10,396 nt of DNA from the NCBI GenBank assembly GCA_000961805.1, contig LADV01000327.1:1-10396 (forward strand), written 5' to 3'. Under the pieces are notes generated by a model. The model was not told the origin of the DNA. It saw nothing but the letters and a program-made list of their open reading frames with translations, and searched no databases. Positions within the stretch are counted from its first letter, which is position 1; the number at the start of each line of letters is the position of its first letter. Of the stretch, positions 1 to 5,592 are shown one piece after another. The translations under genes were made by a program, and so were the position numbers. Source of the DNA: Peptococcaceae bacterium BRH_c23 (GTDB lineage Bacteria; Bacillota_B; Desulfitobacteriia; Desulfitobacteriales; Desulfitobacteriaceae).

Positions 1-77
1 GAGTTTGCAACTATAACCTAGCCTCCACCCTGGTTTCAAAAATTATAACCTATTAACTCTATTTCACTGTGCTAATT

Positions 78-454
78 TTATTTATAGAATTCACTATTAT
101 ATTTCTTGGTTAATTCTGATATTTTACCCATGACCGCTTTCCCGTCAATGCTTTTCTTGTTCAATACCTCAGCATACTGGCCCTGTAACGGCTTGAGTTT
201 CTCATTCCAACGTGCACTTTCTTCAGCAGAGAGCGTAATCAATTGATTGCCCTTGGTAACGGCAAAATCAAGACCGAGTTGATTTTCTCCCTTTGCTCCA
301 TCTTTTCCATCCCACATTGTTGAAGCAGTCGCAAATACTTCCTCGTTCACTTTAGTAATAGCATCTTGAATCTCTTTGGGGAAGGAATCCCATACCTTTT
401 TATTCATAGTGGCATAATGAACAGTATTATACAACATATCGACGCCCGAGGTGA
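78..454 (-). pseudogene. TRAP transporter substrate-binding protein (DctP), C-terminal fragment
   Basis: This is the C-terminal ~125 residues of a DctP-family periplasmic solute receptor, which binds a carboxylate and hands it to the DctQM permease. The recognisable stretch runs from VTSGVDMLYNTVHY through 'NKKVWDSFPKEIQDAI' to a charged helical tail ending in EFYK and a TAA stop. A complete DctP is about 330 residues, so roughly two thirds is missing, including the lipoprotein or signal peptide and the conserved arginine region. The reading frame fades at about position 454, where it meets the beginning of a dehydrogenase gene in a different frame. The ATG at 437 is an internal methionine without a ribosome site, not a true start. 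Family assignment is from sequence recognition (fairly sure); the broken state is seen directly. The ligand cannot be told. Confidence 0.8.
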
Positions 455-538
455 CGTACCTCTATACCTTTCACTGCAGCTAGGAGCGATACCCCCGCCC
501 ATTGAACCTGCGCCCAAAACACCGATTTTTAATGTCAT
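452..538 (-). pseudogene. 3-hydroxyacyl-CoA dehydrogenase, N-terminal fragment
   Basis: An ATG at 538 follows a good ribosome site (GGAGGGG, 541-550 region) and encodes MTLKIGVLGAGSMGGGIA, the classic Rossmann NAD-binding start of 3-hydroxyacyl-CoA dehydrogenases (GxGxxG). After about 18 codons the frame is lost. In the next frame the sequence continues as LAAVKGIEVR, which is what the family has there, so a small deletion (about two bases) sits near 485-490. The match ends at about 452-455, where the dctP fragment starts. The gene would start only 37 bp after the CoA-transferase stop, so it was probably the next gene of the same operon, oxidising 3-hydroxyacyl-CoA to 3-oxoacyl-CoA. Ketopantoate reductase is a less likely alternative because of the GGGIA-x-LAA pattern. 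Confidence 0.65.
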
Positions 539-575
539 TGTAATCCCCTCCATCTAATTTGTTATTTTAGTATTG

Positions 576-2147
576 TTAATTATGTCTCGCGATCCATTCG
601 CTCAACCCATTCCAACTTTCCTGAAATATCTCGTGAGGCATGAGTTTTACGTTATTGATCACCGGCTTAAAATCCATCAGACGCAAAACATCATGTTCCA
701 AGTCTATCCCTGGAGCAATTTCCAGCAACTCGAGACCGCTATCCGTCAATTCAAAGACAGCCCGTTCAGTCACATAGATCACCTGTTGCCGGATACTTCT
801 TGAATAATCACCGCTAAAGGTGATTTGTTCCACAGCTTCAATAAACTTTTTCATAGTCCCTTCCCGTTTGATGTTAAGTTTGCCGCCCAGAACTTCAACC
901 TCTAAACCGTTAGCCGTAAACGTCCCACAAAACACCACACGCTTCGCGCTTTGTGTGATATTAATAAATCCACCGGGCCCCGCTACCTTATTATGAAATT
1001 TACTGACGTTAACATTTCCTTTTTTATCCGTTTGGGCAAGTCCCAAGAAGGCCACATCGATGCCGCCACCATCGTAGAAATCAAATTGGTAAGGCTGCTC
1101 CAGAATCGCTTCTGGATTGATGGCATTGGCAAAATCAAGTCCCGAAGCCAGCACCCCGCCAATGCCGCCGCCCTCGCTCGTTAGGGTAATCTTGTCGAAA
1201 ACCTTTTCTTCTGCAGCGACGGCGGATATGCCTTCCGGCATGCCAATACCAATATTGACGATGTCATGATCTCTCAATTCAATGGCCGCTCTCCTGCAAA
1301 TGATCTTACGTTCGCTCAATGACATAGCGGGAATGGATTCCACCGGGATTTTTAAGTCGCCGCAAAAAACGGGATTAAAATAGGTTCCTTGGGTTTGATA
1401 ACTATTTTCTGGCTTGGCCACATACACATAATCCACCATGATTCCCGGCACACGAACTTTTTTGGGATGCAAGGTGCCAGCCTTAGCCACGTATTCAACC
1501 TGAGCGATGACAATACCCCCGCAAGCTTTGGCCGCTTGGGCCACGGACAGGGTTTCAACAAGGATGCCATCCTTTTCGATGGAGATATTTCCATGCTCAT
1601 CGGCTGTTGTCCCCCGGATGATGGCTATATCGACCTTAGGTGTTTTGTAACGCAACCATTCCTCGTTGTCGATGACCATGACTTCCACCAGATCTTCCTT
1701 GGTCTTGGTCAGAGCGTTGATTTTTCCGCCTTCCAGTCGGGGATCGACAAAAGTTCCTAAGCCTACCTTGGTAATGACGCCGGGGCGCCGCCCGGCAATT
1801 TCCCGGGGCATAATGGCCAGTACGCCTTGAGGTAAGCTGTACCCTTCAATGTCATTCGACATCAGCATTTTACCGATTTCCGGTCCGCTAGCGCCAAAGT
1901 GACCGCAGACAATTCGCTTAACCAAGCCTTTGTGGGCAAAATGAGCGATGCCTTTGTTATTGCTATTTCCGGTTCCGGTGGAGTGATAGATGGTTAAATC
2001 CCTCGGATTGCCGGTTTCTAGAAAACTCTTTTCGATTTCGATAGCGATCTCTTCGGCAAATCCAGCGAGCCCAAAACCACACGTATAGATGGTTGTCCCT
2101 TTAGAAATCAGCTCAGAAATCTCGTTGGACTTGATAAACTTTTTCAT
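576..2147 (-). CDS. acyl-CoA:acetate/3-ketoacid CoA-transferase (propionate CoA-transferase/YdiF type)
   Basis: This is an intact 523-residue single-chain CoA-transferase with the two fused halves (alpha-like ~1-270, beta-like ~280-515) typical of the YdiF/propionate CoA-transferase group. It moves CoA between acyl-CoA and a free acid such as acetate in the cytoplasm. The catalytic glutamate is probably Glu325 in TSEGGGIGG, with the GIGMPEGI loop at 300-307 and a glycine-rich YDGGGIDVAFLG segment at 358-369. I chose the ATG at 2147 (MKKFIKSNE) because AAAGGA lies about 11 bases upstream. The frame is open upstream to a TTG at 2177, but that extension looks non-native. The remains of a thiolase and intron lie upstream, and a hydroxyacyl-CoA dehydrogenase start lies 37 bp downstream, suggesting a short-chain acyl-CoA catabolic operon. 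No defects were seen. The acid used cannot be deduced. Confidence 0.9.
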   Translation of the reverse strand: MKKFIKSNEISELISKGTTIYTCGFGLAGFAEEIAIEIEKSFLETGNPRDLTIYHSTGTGNSNNKGIAHFAHKGLVKRIVCGHFGASGPEIGKMLMSNDIEGYSLPQGVLAIMPREIAGRRPGVITKVGLGTFVDPRLEGGKINALTKTKEDLVEVMVIDNEEWLRYKTPKVDIAIIRGTTADEHGNISIEKDGILVETLSVAQAAKACGGIVIAQVEYVAKAGTLHPKKVRVPGIMVDYVYVAKPENSYQTQGTYFNPVFCGDLKIPVESIPAMSLSERKIICRRAAIELRDHDIVNIGIGMPEGISAVAAEEKVFDKITLTSEGGGIGGVLASGLDFANAINPEAILEQPYQFDFYDGGGIDVAFLGLAQTDKKGNVNVSKFHNKVAGPGGFINITQSAKRVVFCGTFTANGLEVEVLGGKLNIKREGTMKKFIEAVEQITFSGDYSRSIRQQVIYVTERAVFELTDSGLELLEIAPGIDLEHDVLRLMDFKPVINNVKLMPHEIFQESWNGLSEWIARHN

Positions 2148-2219
2148 ATATATAATCATTCCTTTAGCTTCGCTCAAGGCACAAAACGTAATGAAATACG
2201 TTGGCTTTTAACGGATTTT

Positions 2220-2248
2220 TTATTATTCTAAACTCCTAGGGATAACAA
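2220..2248 (-). promoter_or_regulatory. possible sigma-A promoter before the CoA-transferase
   Basis: On the minus strand TTGTTA (2248-2243) and TAATAA (2225-2220) are separated by 17 bases, about 70 bp before the CoA-transferase start. The match is weak (about 4/6 and 3/6). If real, it would let the intact CoA-transferase be transcribed despite the broken genes upstream. Confidence 0.25.
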
Positions 2249-2368
2249 TTAACTACAAATCACGCGGAGGTGAGTGGGCTGCTCCAACATGGAGTGACCG
2301 CATGTATATATGTGTAGATTGTCTTTCCGTGAGTAGACAAGGCCGTCACCGACCTTGCCCCCCTCTTT

Positions 2369-2401
2369 GAACTGTACGTGCGCAATTAACGCATACGGCT
2401 C
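2369..2401 (-). ncRNA. group II intron domain V (and VI just after it)
   Basis: The minus strand reads GAGCCGTATGCG, a short loop, then CGCACGTACAGTTC. This is the conserved domain V fold with the AGC triad, a two-base bulge (CG) and a closing GTTC. It sits 10 bases after the maturase stop at 2412, as expected. Two departures suggest decay: a C-A mismatch where C-G is standard in the lower stem, and a shortened distal stem without a GNRA tetraloop. The following bases (2365-2329) fold into a domain VI-like stem, GGCAAGGTC with GGCCTTGTC, with an adenosine-containing 3' side. Confidence 0.7.
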
Positions 2402-2411
2402 TCCAACAACT

Positions 2412-3475
2412 TTACAAATAGTTTGCAGTTAGGTTTACGTAAATCTTTGGTTTCACTATCGGGAAAGTTTTCATCAATCCGTCTCGAAATGCATCCCCGT
2501 ATAGCTTTTCCTTTGGATTCTACGATTCAACCACTTGAACAATAGATTGACAACCATAAATTGGAATACTGCAATGCCTTTAAAATTATCTGTGACTCCG
2601 TAGTAGTGATAGTGCCCGAGCAGTGATTGATTTACTCTGTCAATTATGTCTTTAACAGCCCAATCCCGATGCTCTTTTAGCCACAGATTTAGCATTCTCA
2701 ATTTTGCTGTAGTCTTCTTGCGACACGATTTCACCTTGACACGGAAGAATTTCTTCTTTGTATCCATGCTGCAAAAGAAAGTGAAACCTAGAAAATCAAA
2801 CGTTTCGGGTTTTCCCTCGCCTCGCGCAGCTCGGTTCTTTACTGCAACTCTGCCGAATTCCAATAAGCATGTCTTTTCATCTGCTAATTTAAGACCGAAC
2901 TTCGCAAATCGAATCGGCAGTTCCTGATAGAACTTTTCTGCATCCTCTTTGTATTGGAAGCAGCATACAAAATCATCGCAGTAGCGGATAATGTATGCGT
3001 CACCGCGACACTCGCTCTTCACCTTTATGGCAAACCACGTGTCAAGAACATAGTGCAGATAGATATTTGCATAAGTGGGCGAAGAAGCCGACCCCTGTGG
3101 GCTACCGACCTCATGTTCCAGCACCTTTCCCCCGTCTAACACATCCGCTTTCAGCATCTTCCTGATAAGGTCGATAAACTTCCTGTCGGCTATGTCATGT
3201 TCGAGAAATCGAATCATCACTCATGGTCGATGGTGTCAAAGAATGACCGAATATCAGCCTCGACTACATACCTGACGTTCTTGCGGATACATCCTATCAA
3301 CTTTTTACCGCCTGATGACAGTTCTTTCCCGGTCGAAATCCATAGGAGAATTCATAGAACTTCGGCTCATATATTGCGGATAGAATTTCGGCAACACGGT
3401 TTTCCACCAACTTGTCCTCGTAGCAAGAGATTCCCAAGGGCCTCTTGTTGCTACCACCTGGTGGCATTTGACCGG
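2412..3475 (-). pseudogene. group II intron reverse transcriptase/maturase, truncated and frameshifted
   Basis: Translated across three frames, this is a group II intron maturase from RT motif 1/2 (SNKRPLGISCYEDKLVE) through SYGFRPGKNCHQAV, DIRSFFDTIDHEW, HEVGSPQGSASSPTYANIY and the catalytic YCDDFVCCF, to the thumb/domain X (SLLGHYHYYGV, RRIQRKSYT, then VKPKIYVNL) ending at TAA 2412-2414. Three single-base losses break it: in an A-run near 3298 (AVK/KL), near 3222 (DHE/WMIRF, TGG reduced to TG) and near 2500 (KSYT/W...AFRDG). There is no sign of an HNH endonuclease. The N-terminal RT0 region is missing at the thiolase junction. The active-site aspartates are still present, so the decay is fairly recent. 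Confidence 0.85.
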
Positions 3476-4033
3476 CAAAGGCTTCGTTGATTTGGTAAAC
3501 GTCGATTTGCTCTTTCGTCAGGCCTGTCTTTTTAAGGAGCTTTTCGATCGCATAGACTGGACCAAGGCCCATGACGTTAGGGTCGAGGCCGGCTACCGCA
3601 TAATCGACAATCTCAGCTAGGGGTTCGATTTGCAGTTCCTTCGCCTTTTCTTCACTCATCAGGACCAACGCAGCTCCGCAATCATTTAAGCCTGAGGCAT
3701 TGCCCGCTGTCACGGTGCCTTCCTTGTCGAATACAGGCTTCATCTGCGCCAGGCCTTCCATGGTGGTATCAGGCTTAAGGTGTTCGTCTCTCTCAATCAG
3801 CGTCACCTTGCCTTTTCTATCCTTTAATTCTACGGGAACGATCTCGCGCTGGTAACGGTCTCTTTCCATAGCTGCTTTGGCTTTCATCTGGCTGTCAAAG
3901 GCAAACTGGTCGGAATCCTCTCTGGGTATCCCGCACTGCCTGACAACGTTTTCCGCAGTATTGCCCATATGCATCTTGGGGTATTGAGGATAAGGCTGTG
4001 CTTTGTAATGATAAGTGGTGTTGGCATCAGTTT
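3470..4033 (-). pseudogene. acetyl-CoA acetyltransferase (thiolase), internal fragment
   Basis: About 185 residues from the middle of a thiolase are visible: YPKMHMGNTAENVVRQCGIP, SGLNDCGAALVLMSEEKA and VYQINEAFAGQ. Thiolases join two acetyl-CoA or cleave 3-ketoacyl-CoA. Neither the nucleophilic cysteine region (N-terminal) nor the later His and Cys motifs (NxxGGAIALGHP, CxGGG) are present, so it cannot be active. At its 3' side it runs in frame into reverse transcriptase sequence after INEAFAGQ. At its 5' side the frame reaches a TAA at about 4034-4036, just after TDANTTYHYKAQP, so the first ~150 codons are deleted. It sits directly behind the sigma-54 promoter at 4078-4093 and was probably the first gene of the operon. 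The ATG at 3974 is internal. Confidence 0.8.
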
Positions 4034-4052
4034 ATTTAATAAGAATTTGCAG

Positions 4053-4070
4053 TTAGTGTGATCACACCAA
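4053..4070. promoter_or_regulatory. GTGTGATCACAC palindrome at the expected transcription start
   Basis: A perfect 12-bp palindrome (4056-4067), extending to 16 of 18 matched positions as TTAGTGTGATCACACCAA, lies where transcription from the sigma-54 promoter should start (about 4067). It could be an operator for a dimeric repressor, or chance. No matching regulator is visible in the window. Confidence 0.3.
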
Positions 4071-4077
4071 TATTTGT

Positions 4078-4093
4078 TGCAATCCCCATGCCA
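4078..4093 (-). promoter_or_regulatory. sigma-54 (-24/-12) promoter of the thiolase/CoA-transferase operon
   Basis: The minus strand reads TGGCATGGGGATTGCA, matching the sigma-54 consensus TGGCAC-N5-TTGCA at all but one position, with the required GG and GC separated by 10 bases. It points towards the thiolase fragment, with a predicted start near 4067. The inverted repeat about 135 bp upstream (4228-4284) is a plausible enhancer, and an enhancer-binding activator is encoded at 5593-7011. Confidence 0.8.
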
Positions 4094-4227
4094 AACTATT
4101 CAATGCTCAGTAATATTTTCTATTTTTTCCATAGCAACCATTTATCTAGTAAAAAGGGGCTTGTGAAAATTTAACTGGATAATCCTTCGAAAATTCATTC
4201 GATTCTAGCATCGATACAAATTAAAAA

Positions 4228-4284
4228 GTCGCAAAATGTAGACAAATACTGTCGACTATTTGCGACTTGTCTATTTTTTGCGAC
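4228..4284. promoter_or_regulatory. enhancer-like inverted repeat (likely activator binding sites)
   Basis: The left arm GTCGCAAAATGTAGACAA (4228-4245) is matched at 16 of 18 positions by the reverse complement of 4267-4284. Between them lie a further half-site TTTGCGAC (4259-4266) and the palindrome GTCGAC (4251-4256). The spacing to the -24 element (about 135 bp) fits an upstream activating sequence for a sigma-54 activator. The same decamer GTCGCAAAAT recurs at 7090-7099 in front of the regulator gene. Confidence 0.65.
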
Positions 4285-4295
4285 GTAATTGTCAA

Positions 4296-4309
4296 AAACT
4301 CGGCACATA
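4296..4309 (+). repeat. AAACTCGGCACATA repeat, copy 1
   Basis: This 14-mer is identical to 5365-5378 (same orientation), and its core TCGGCACATA is inverted at 5299-5308 (TATGTGCCGA). It lies just inside the proposed IS66 left end, before tnpA. Confidence 0.6.
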
Positions 4310-4326
4310 GAAATGCCCATTTAGAA

Positions 4327-4370
4327 CTGGGATAATAACCTCAAGACTAATTGAGGAGGAATTATCCCAG
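4327..4370 (+). promoter_or_regulatory. hairpin hiding the tnpA ribosome site
   Basis: CTGGGATAAT (4327-4336) pairs with ATTATCCCAG (4361-4370), and CCTCAA (4339-4344) pairs with TTGAGG (4351-4356), with bulges AA and AGGA. The only ribosome-site-like sequence, GAGGAGGA (4353-4360), is inside this stem. Several insertion sequences use such structures to block translation from outside transcripts; that role here is inference. Confidence 0.5.
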
Positions 4371-4653
4371 GACCAGACGTCAGCTGGTAAGCGCTTACCG
4401 TGCTTCCGGCCAAACGGCTGCTGCATGGTGCTCAGAAAACAACCTAAGCATCAATACACTCCGATACTGGTTGACCAAGTGCAACCGCGAAGACAAAGCT
4501 GACCTTAAACAAGAAACCTTTATTGAGTTGAAGCAAACGTCCGTCAAGGAAGTTCCGATCATTGTTAAGATCGGACCGATTTCCATCGAGCTGTATTCGG
4601 TCTTTCAAGCTGCGACTCTTCGTGAGGTCATTGCTGCTATTCGTCCCTTATGA
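4351..4653 (+). CDS. tnpA: IS66 family accessory protein TnpA
   Basis: This 100-residue small basic protein has a helix-turn-helix pattern (RRQLVSAYRASGQTAAAWC, then LSINTLRYWLTK at about 9-43) characteristic of the IS66 first ORF, which is needed for transposition together with TnpB and TnpC. The C-terminal part, IVKIGPISIELYSVFQAATLREVIAAIR, is also typical. The start is uncertain. The only start codon in frame near the N-terminus is TTG at 4351, which overlaps the ribosome-site-like GAGGAGGA rather than following it. An original ATG may have been lost. The stop TGA overlaps the tnpB start by four bases (ATGA), the usual translational coupling. It is likely non-functional as a transposition system because tnpB and tnpC are broken. 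Confidence 0.8.
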   Translation: MRRNYPRTRRQLVSAYRASGQTAAAWCSENNLSINTLRYWLTKCNREDKADLKQETFIELKQTSVKEVPIIVKIGPISIELYSVFQAATLREVIAAIRPL

Positions 4654-4883
4654 GCTTGAACGCTGCCGGTCTCAGAATATTTCTTTCCTGCAAACCCTGC
4701 GATATGCGAAAAAGCATTGAAGGTCTTTCTACATTGGTCCAGACACAGTTACAGTTGGATCCTTTCGAAAACTGTTTTTACGTGTTCTGTAACCGAGCCT
4801 GTGACAAGTGTAAAATCCTTCATTGGTCCAATAATGGTTGGTGGTTGTACTACCGCAAATTGGGCAGTGGCGTCTTTCGCTGA
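4650..4883 (+). pseudogene. tnpB: IS66 family TnpB, C-terminally truncated
   Basis: The N-terminal 77 residues of the IS66 second ORF (Orf2/TnpB) are present: IFLSCKPCDMRKSIEGLSTLV, then a region that normally reads DKIKILYWDGNGFWLYYKRL, here DKCKILHWSNNGWWLYYRKL. Complete TnpB proteins are about 115 residues, so the last ~40 are lost. The homology stops at GVFR next to a TGA at 4881-4883, exactly where opposing recombinase sequence begins. TnpB is an accessory transposition protein of unclear biochemical role. Its start overlaps the tnpA stop by four bases. Confidence 0.8.
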
Positions 4884-5247
4884 GGGTCTTATTCCTGTAG
4901 CCCACATCAGACCGATTGCGGTTGGGATTGTAAGGCATCTCAACCCATCAGGGAATCCTGGGTATTATGCGTTTGTTGAAGTGCTTTCCGGTTGTAAAGT
5001 GATAGTATGCATGAAGAGCAGCTTGTATTGTCCTAAGAGTTGAAGTTAGAGGTAAGCCCGCCGTATATTCTACAATTAGCTTTCTTAGTTGCTCTTCATC
5101 GGAAAGAAGGTACGTTGAGTTGAGGGAGTTGAGAAAGCAGGATACCCGACTTGTATAGACTTCAAGAACCCGTTTGGTATAATTGTTTGTCATAAGGTGA
5201 CTCTCAAAGTCTGACAAACTTGATGTTTCGTACTCTTTACGGCTCAT
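4880..5247 (-). pseudogene. tyrosine recombinase, N-terminal fragment with frameshift
   Basis: The ATG at 5247 is preceded by AAAAGGAG at good spacing. The first ~99 residues resemble the SAM-like core-binding domain of phage-integrase-type recombinases (SLSDFESHLMTNNYTKRVLEVYTSRVSCFL, TSTLRTIQAALHAYYHF). A TGA at 4948-4950 ends this frame. The protein continues in the next frame as PDGLRCLTIPTAIGLMWATGIRPS, where ATGIRPS is the start of the catalytic domain with its first arginine. One extra base in the C-run at 4951-4953 (minus strand) explains it. The gene is then cut at ~4880 by the truncated tnpB, so the catalytic His, Arg and Tyr are absent. The frame 4749-4943 is this second part, not a separate gene. 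Confidence 0.7.
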
Positions 5248-5298
5248 ATTATCTACTCCTTTTTGCTTTATATAGTATCAAAAAAGGATGATAGATGT

Positions 5299-5378
5299 TA
5301 TGTGCCGAATATCTGAACAAAACCTACCAGAACAGACTCCTTAACCCTGATTCAGCACATAACCAAACTCGGCACATA
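5299..5378. repeat. inverted repeat pair upstream of the recombinase
   Basis: TATGTGCCGA (5299-5308) and TCGGCACATA (5369-5378) are exact inverted copies, 60 bp apart. A degraded copy, TTCAGCACATA (5351-5361), lies between them. The right member belongs to the 14-mer AAACTCGGCACATA (5365-5378), also found at 4296-4309. tnpC coding sequence resumes within a few bases after 5378, so this may be the end, or recombination site, of the recombinase element. Confidence 0.5.
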
Positions 5379-5489
5379 ATTGCGGAACAGATGCCGAATA
5401 CAGATTTCAACCAATCCCCGGAACTGATTGAAAAGTTTGTTCCTTGGTCGAAAGAGCTACCAGCTAACTGCATCAAAACTAAAAAATAG
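5379..5489 (+). pseudogene. tnpC: IS66 transposase (TnpC), last ~37 codons
   Basis: The residues EQMPNTDFNQSPELIEKF and VPWSKELPANC match the C-terminal tail of IS66 DDE transposases, which usually read EQLPN...LLPWS...LP.C, ending at TAG 5487-5489. The remaining ~450 residues, including the catalytic DDE core, are missing. The apparent open frame extends upstream to 5295, but the part before ~5380 is repeat DNA, not transposase. A terminator follows immediately. Confidence 0.6.
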
Positions 5490-5496
5490 AACTCAT

Positions 5497-5525
5497 GTCC
5501 AACCTTAGGGTTGGGCTTTTTCTTT
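5497..5525 (+). terminator. rho-independent terminator after tnpC
   Basis: The stem GTCCAACC/GGTTGGGC (one G-T pair, loop TTAG) is followed by CTTTTTCTTT on the plus strand. The minus strand also has a T-run about ten bases past the stem, so it may also serve the regulator gene that ends at 5593. Confidence 0.75.
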
Positions 5526-5592
5526 GCTTACGTGCGTAGGATTTGGCAATTACGTTTGTTTTGCTTTTTTCTGATTGTTTAGAATTTAATGG

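Larger units (their letters stand above)
2329..3475 (-). mobile_element. 5'-truncated group II intron remnant
   Basis: The element reads on the minus strand as reverse transcriptase/maturase coding sequence (3475-2412), then domain V (2401-2369), then a domain VI-like stem, ending about position 2329 after CTACTCAC. The whole 5' ribozyme part (domains I-III) and the start of the maturase are gone. At ~3470 the element is joined directly to thiolase coding sequence. With no domain I and a frameshifted maturase it can neither splice nor move by itself. The 3' end is placed by the usual purine-pyrimidine end after domain VI and is approximate. Confidence 0.75.
4285..5531 (+). mobile_element. degenerate IS66-family element carrying a tyrosine recombinase fragment
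   Basis: This is an IS66 with tnpA, a truncated tnpB and only the last ~37 codons of tnpC. The missing ~1.5 kb is replaced by an opposing tyrosine recombinase fragment and its upstream repeats. The proposed ends are GTAATTG at 4285, abutting the right arm of the enhancer repeat, and TTGCTTAC ending at 5531 (GTAAGC on the other strand). IS66 ends usually begin GTAA, but similarity between the two ends is low and no flanking 8-bp duplication is visible, so the limits are tentative. Confidence 0.6.

Noticed and set aside
1389..1760. Long plus-strand open frame (123 codons) within the CoA-transferase
   Set aside because: Shadow of a conserved minus-strand gene; no ribosome site and no recognisable protein.
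2236..2250. Bases resembling the lac operator core (GGATAACAATT) and part of the I-SceI site (TAGGGATAACA)
   Set aside because: Only 11 bases each, in an intergenic context with no matching regulator or homing endonuclease; chance similarity.
2265..2305. Hairpin CTCCA/TGGAG inside GCGG/CCGC next to the intron 3' end, as an integron attC or intron target stem
   Set aside because: No attC core sites or integrase are present, and the intron 5' exon is missing, so the target cannot be judged.
2422..4056. TTTGCAGTTAG repeated at 2422-2432 and 4046-4056, near the intron and thiolase ends
   Set aside because: The first copy is within maturase coding sequence (NLTAN) and flanking bases differ; 11 bases is too short to claim a recombination site.
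4225..4290. Repeated GTCGCAAA units as a CRISPR or iteron array
   Set aside because: There are only three copies in mixed orientation with unequal spacing and no cas or replication genes; an enhancer is a better explanation.
5295..5378. N-terminal half of the 64-codon plus-strand frame as a small gene
   Set aside because: It is made of the inverted repeats upstream of the recombinase; only the later part matches IS66 transposase.
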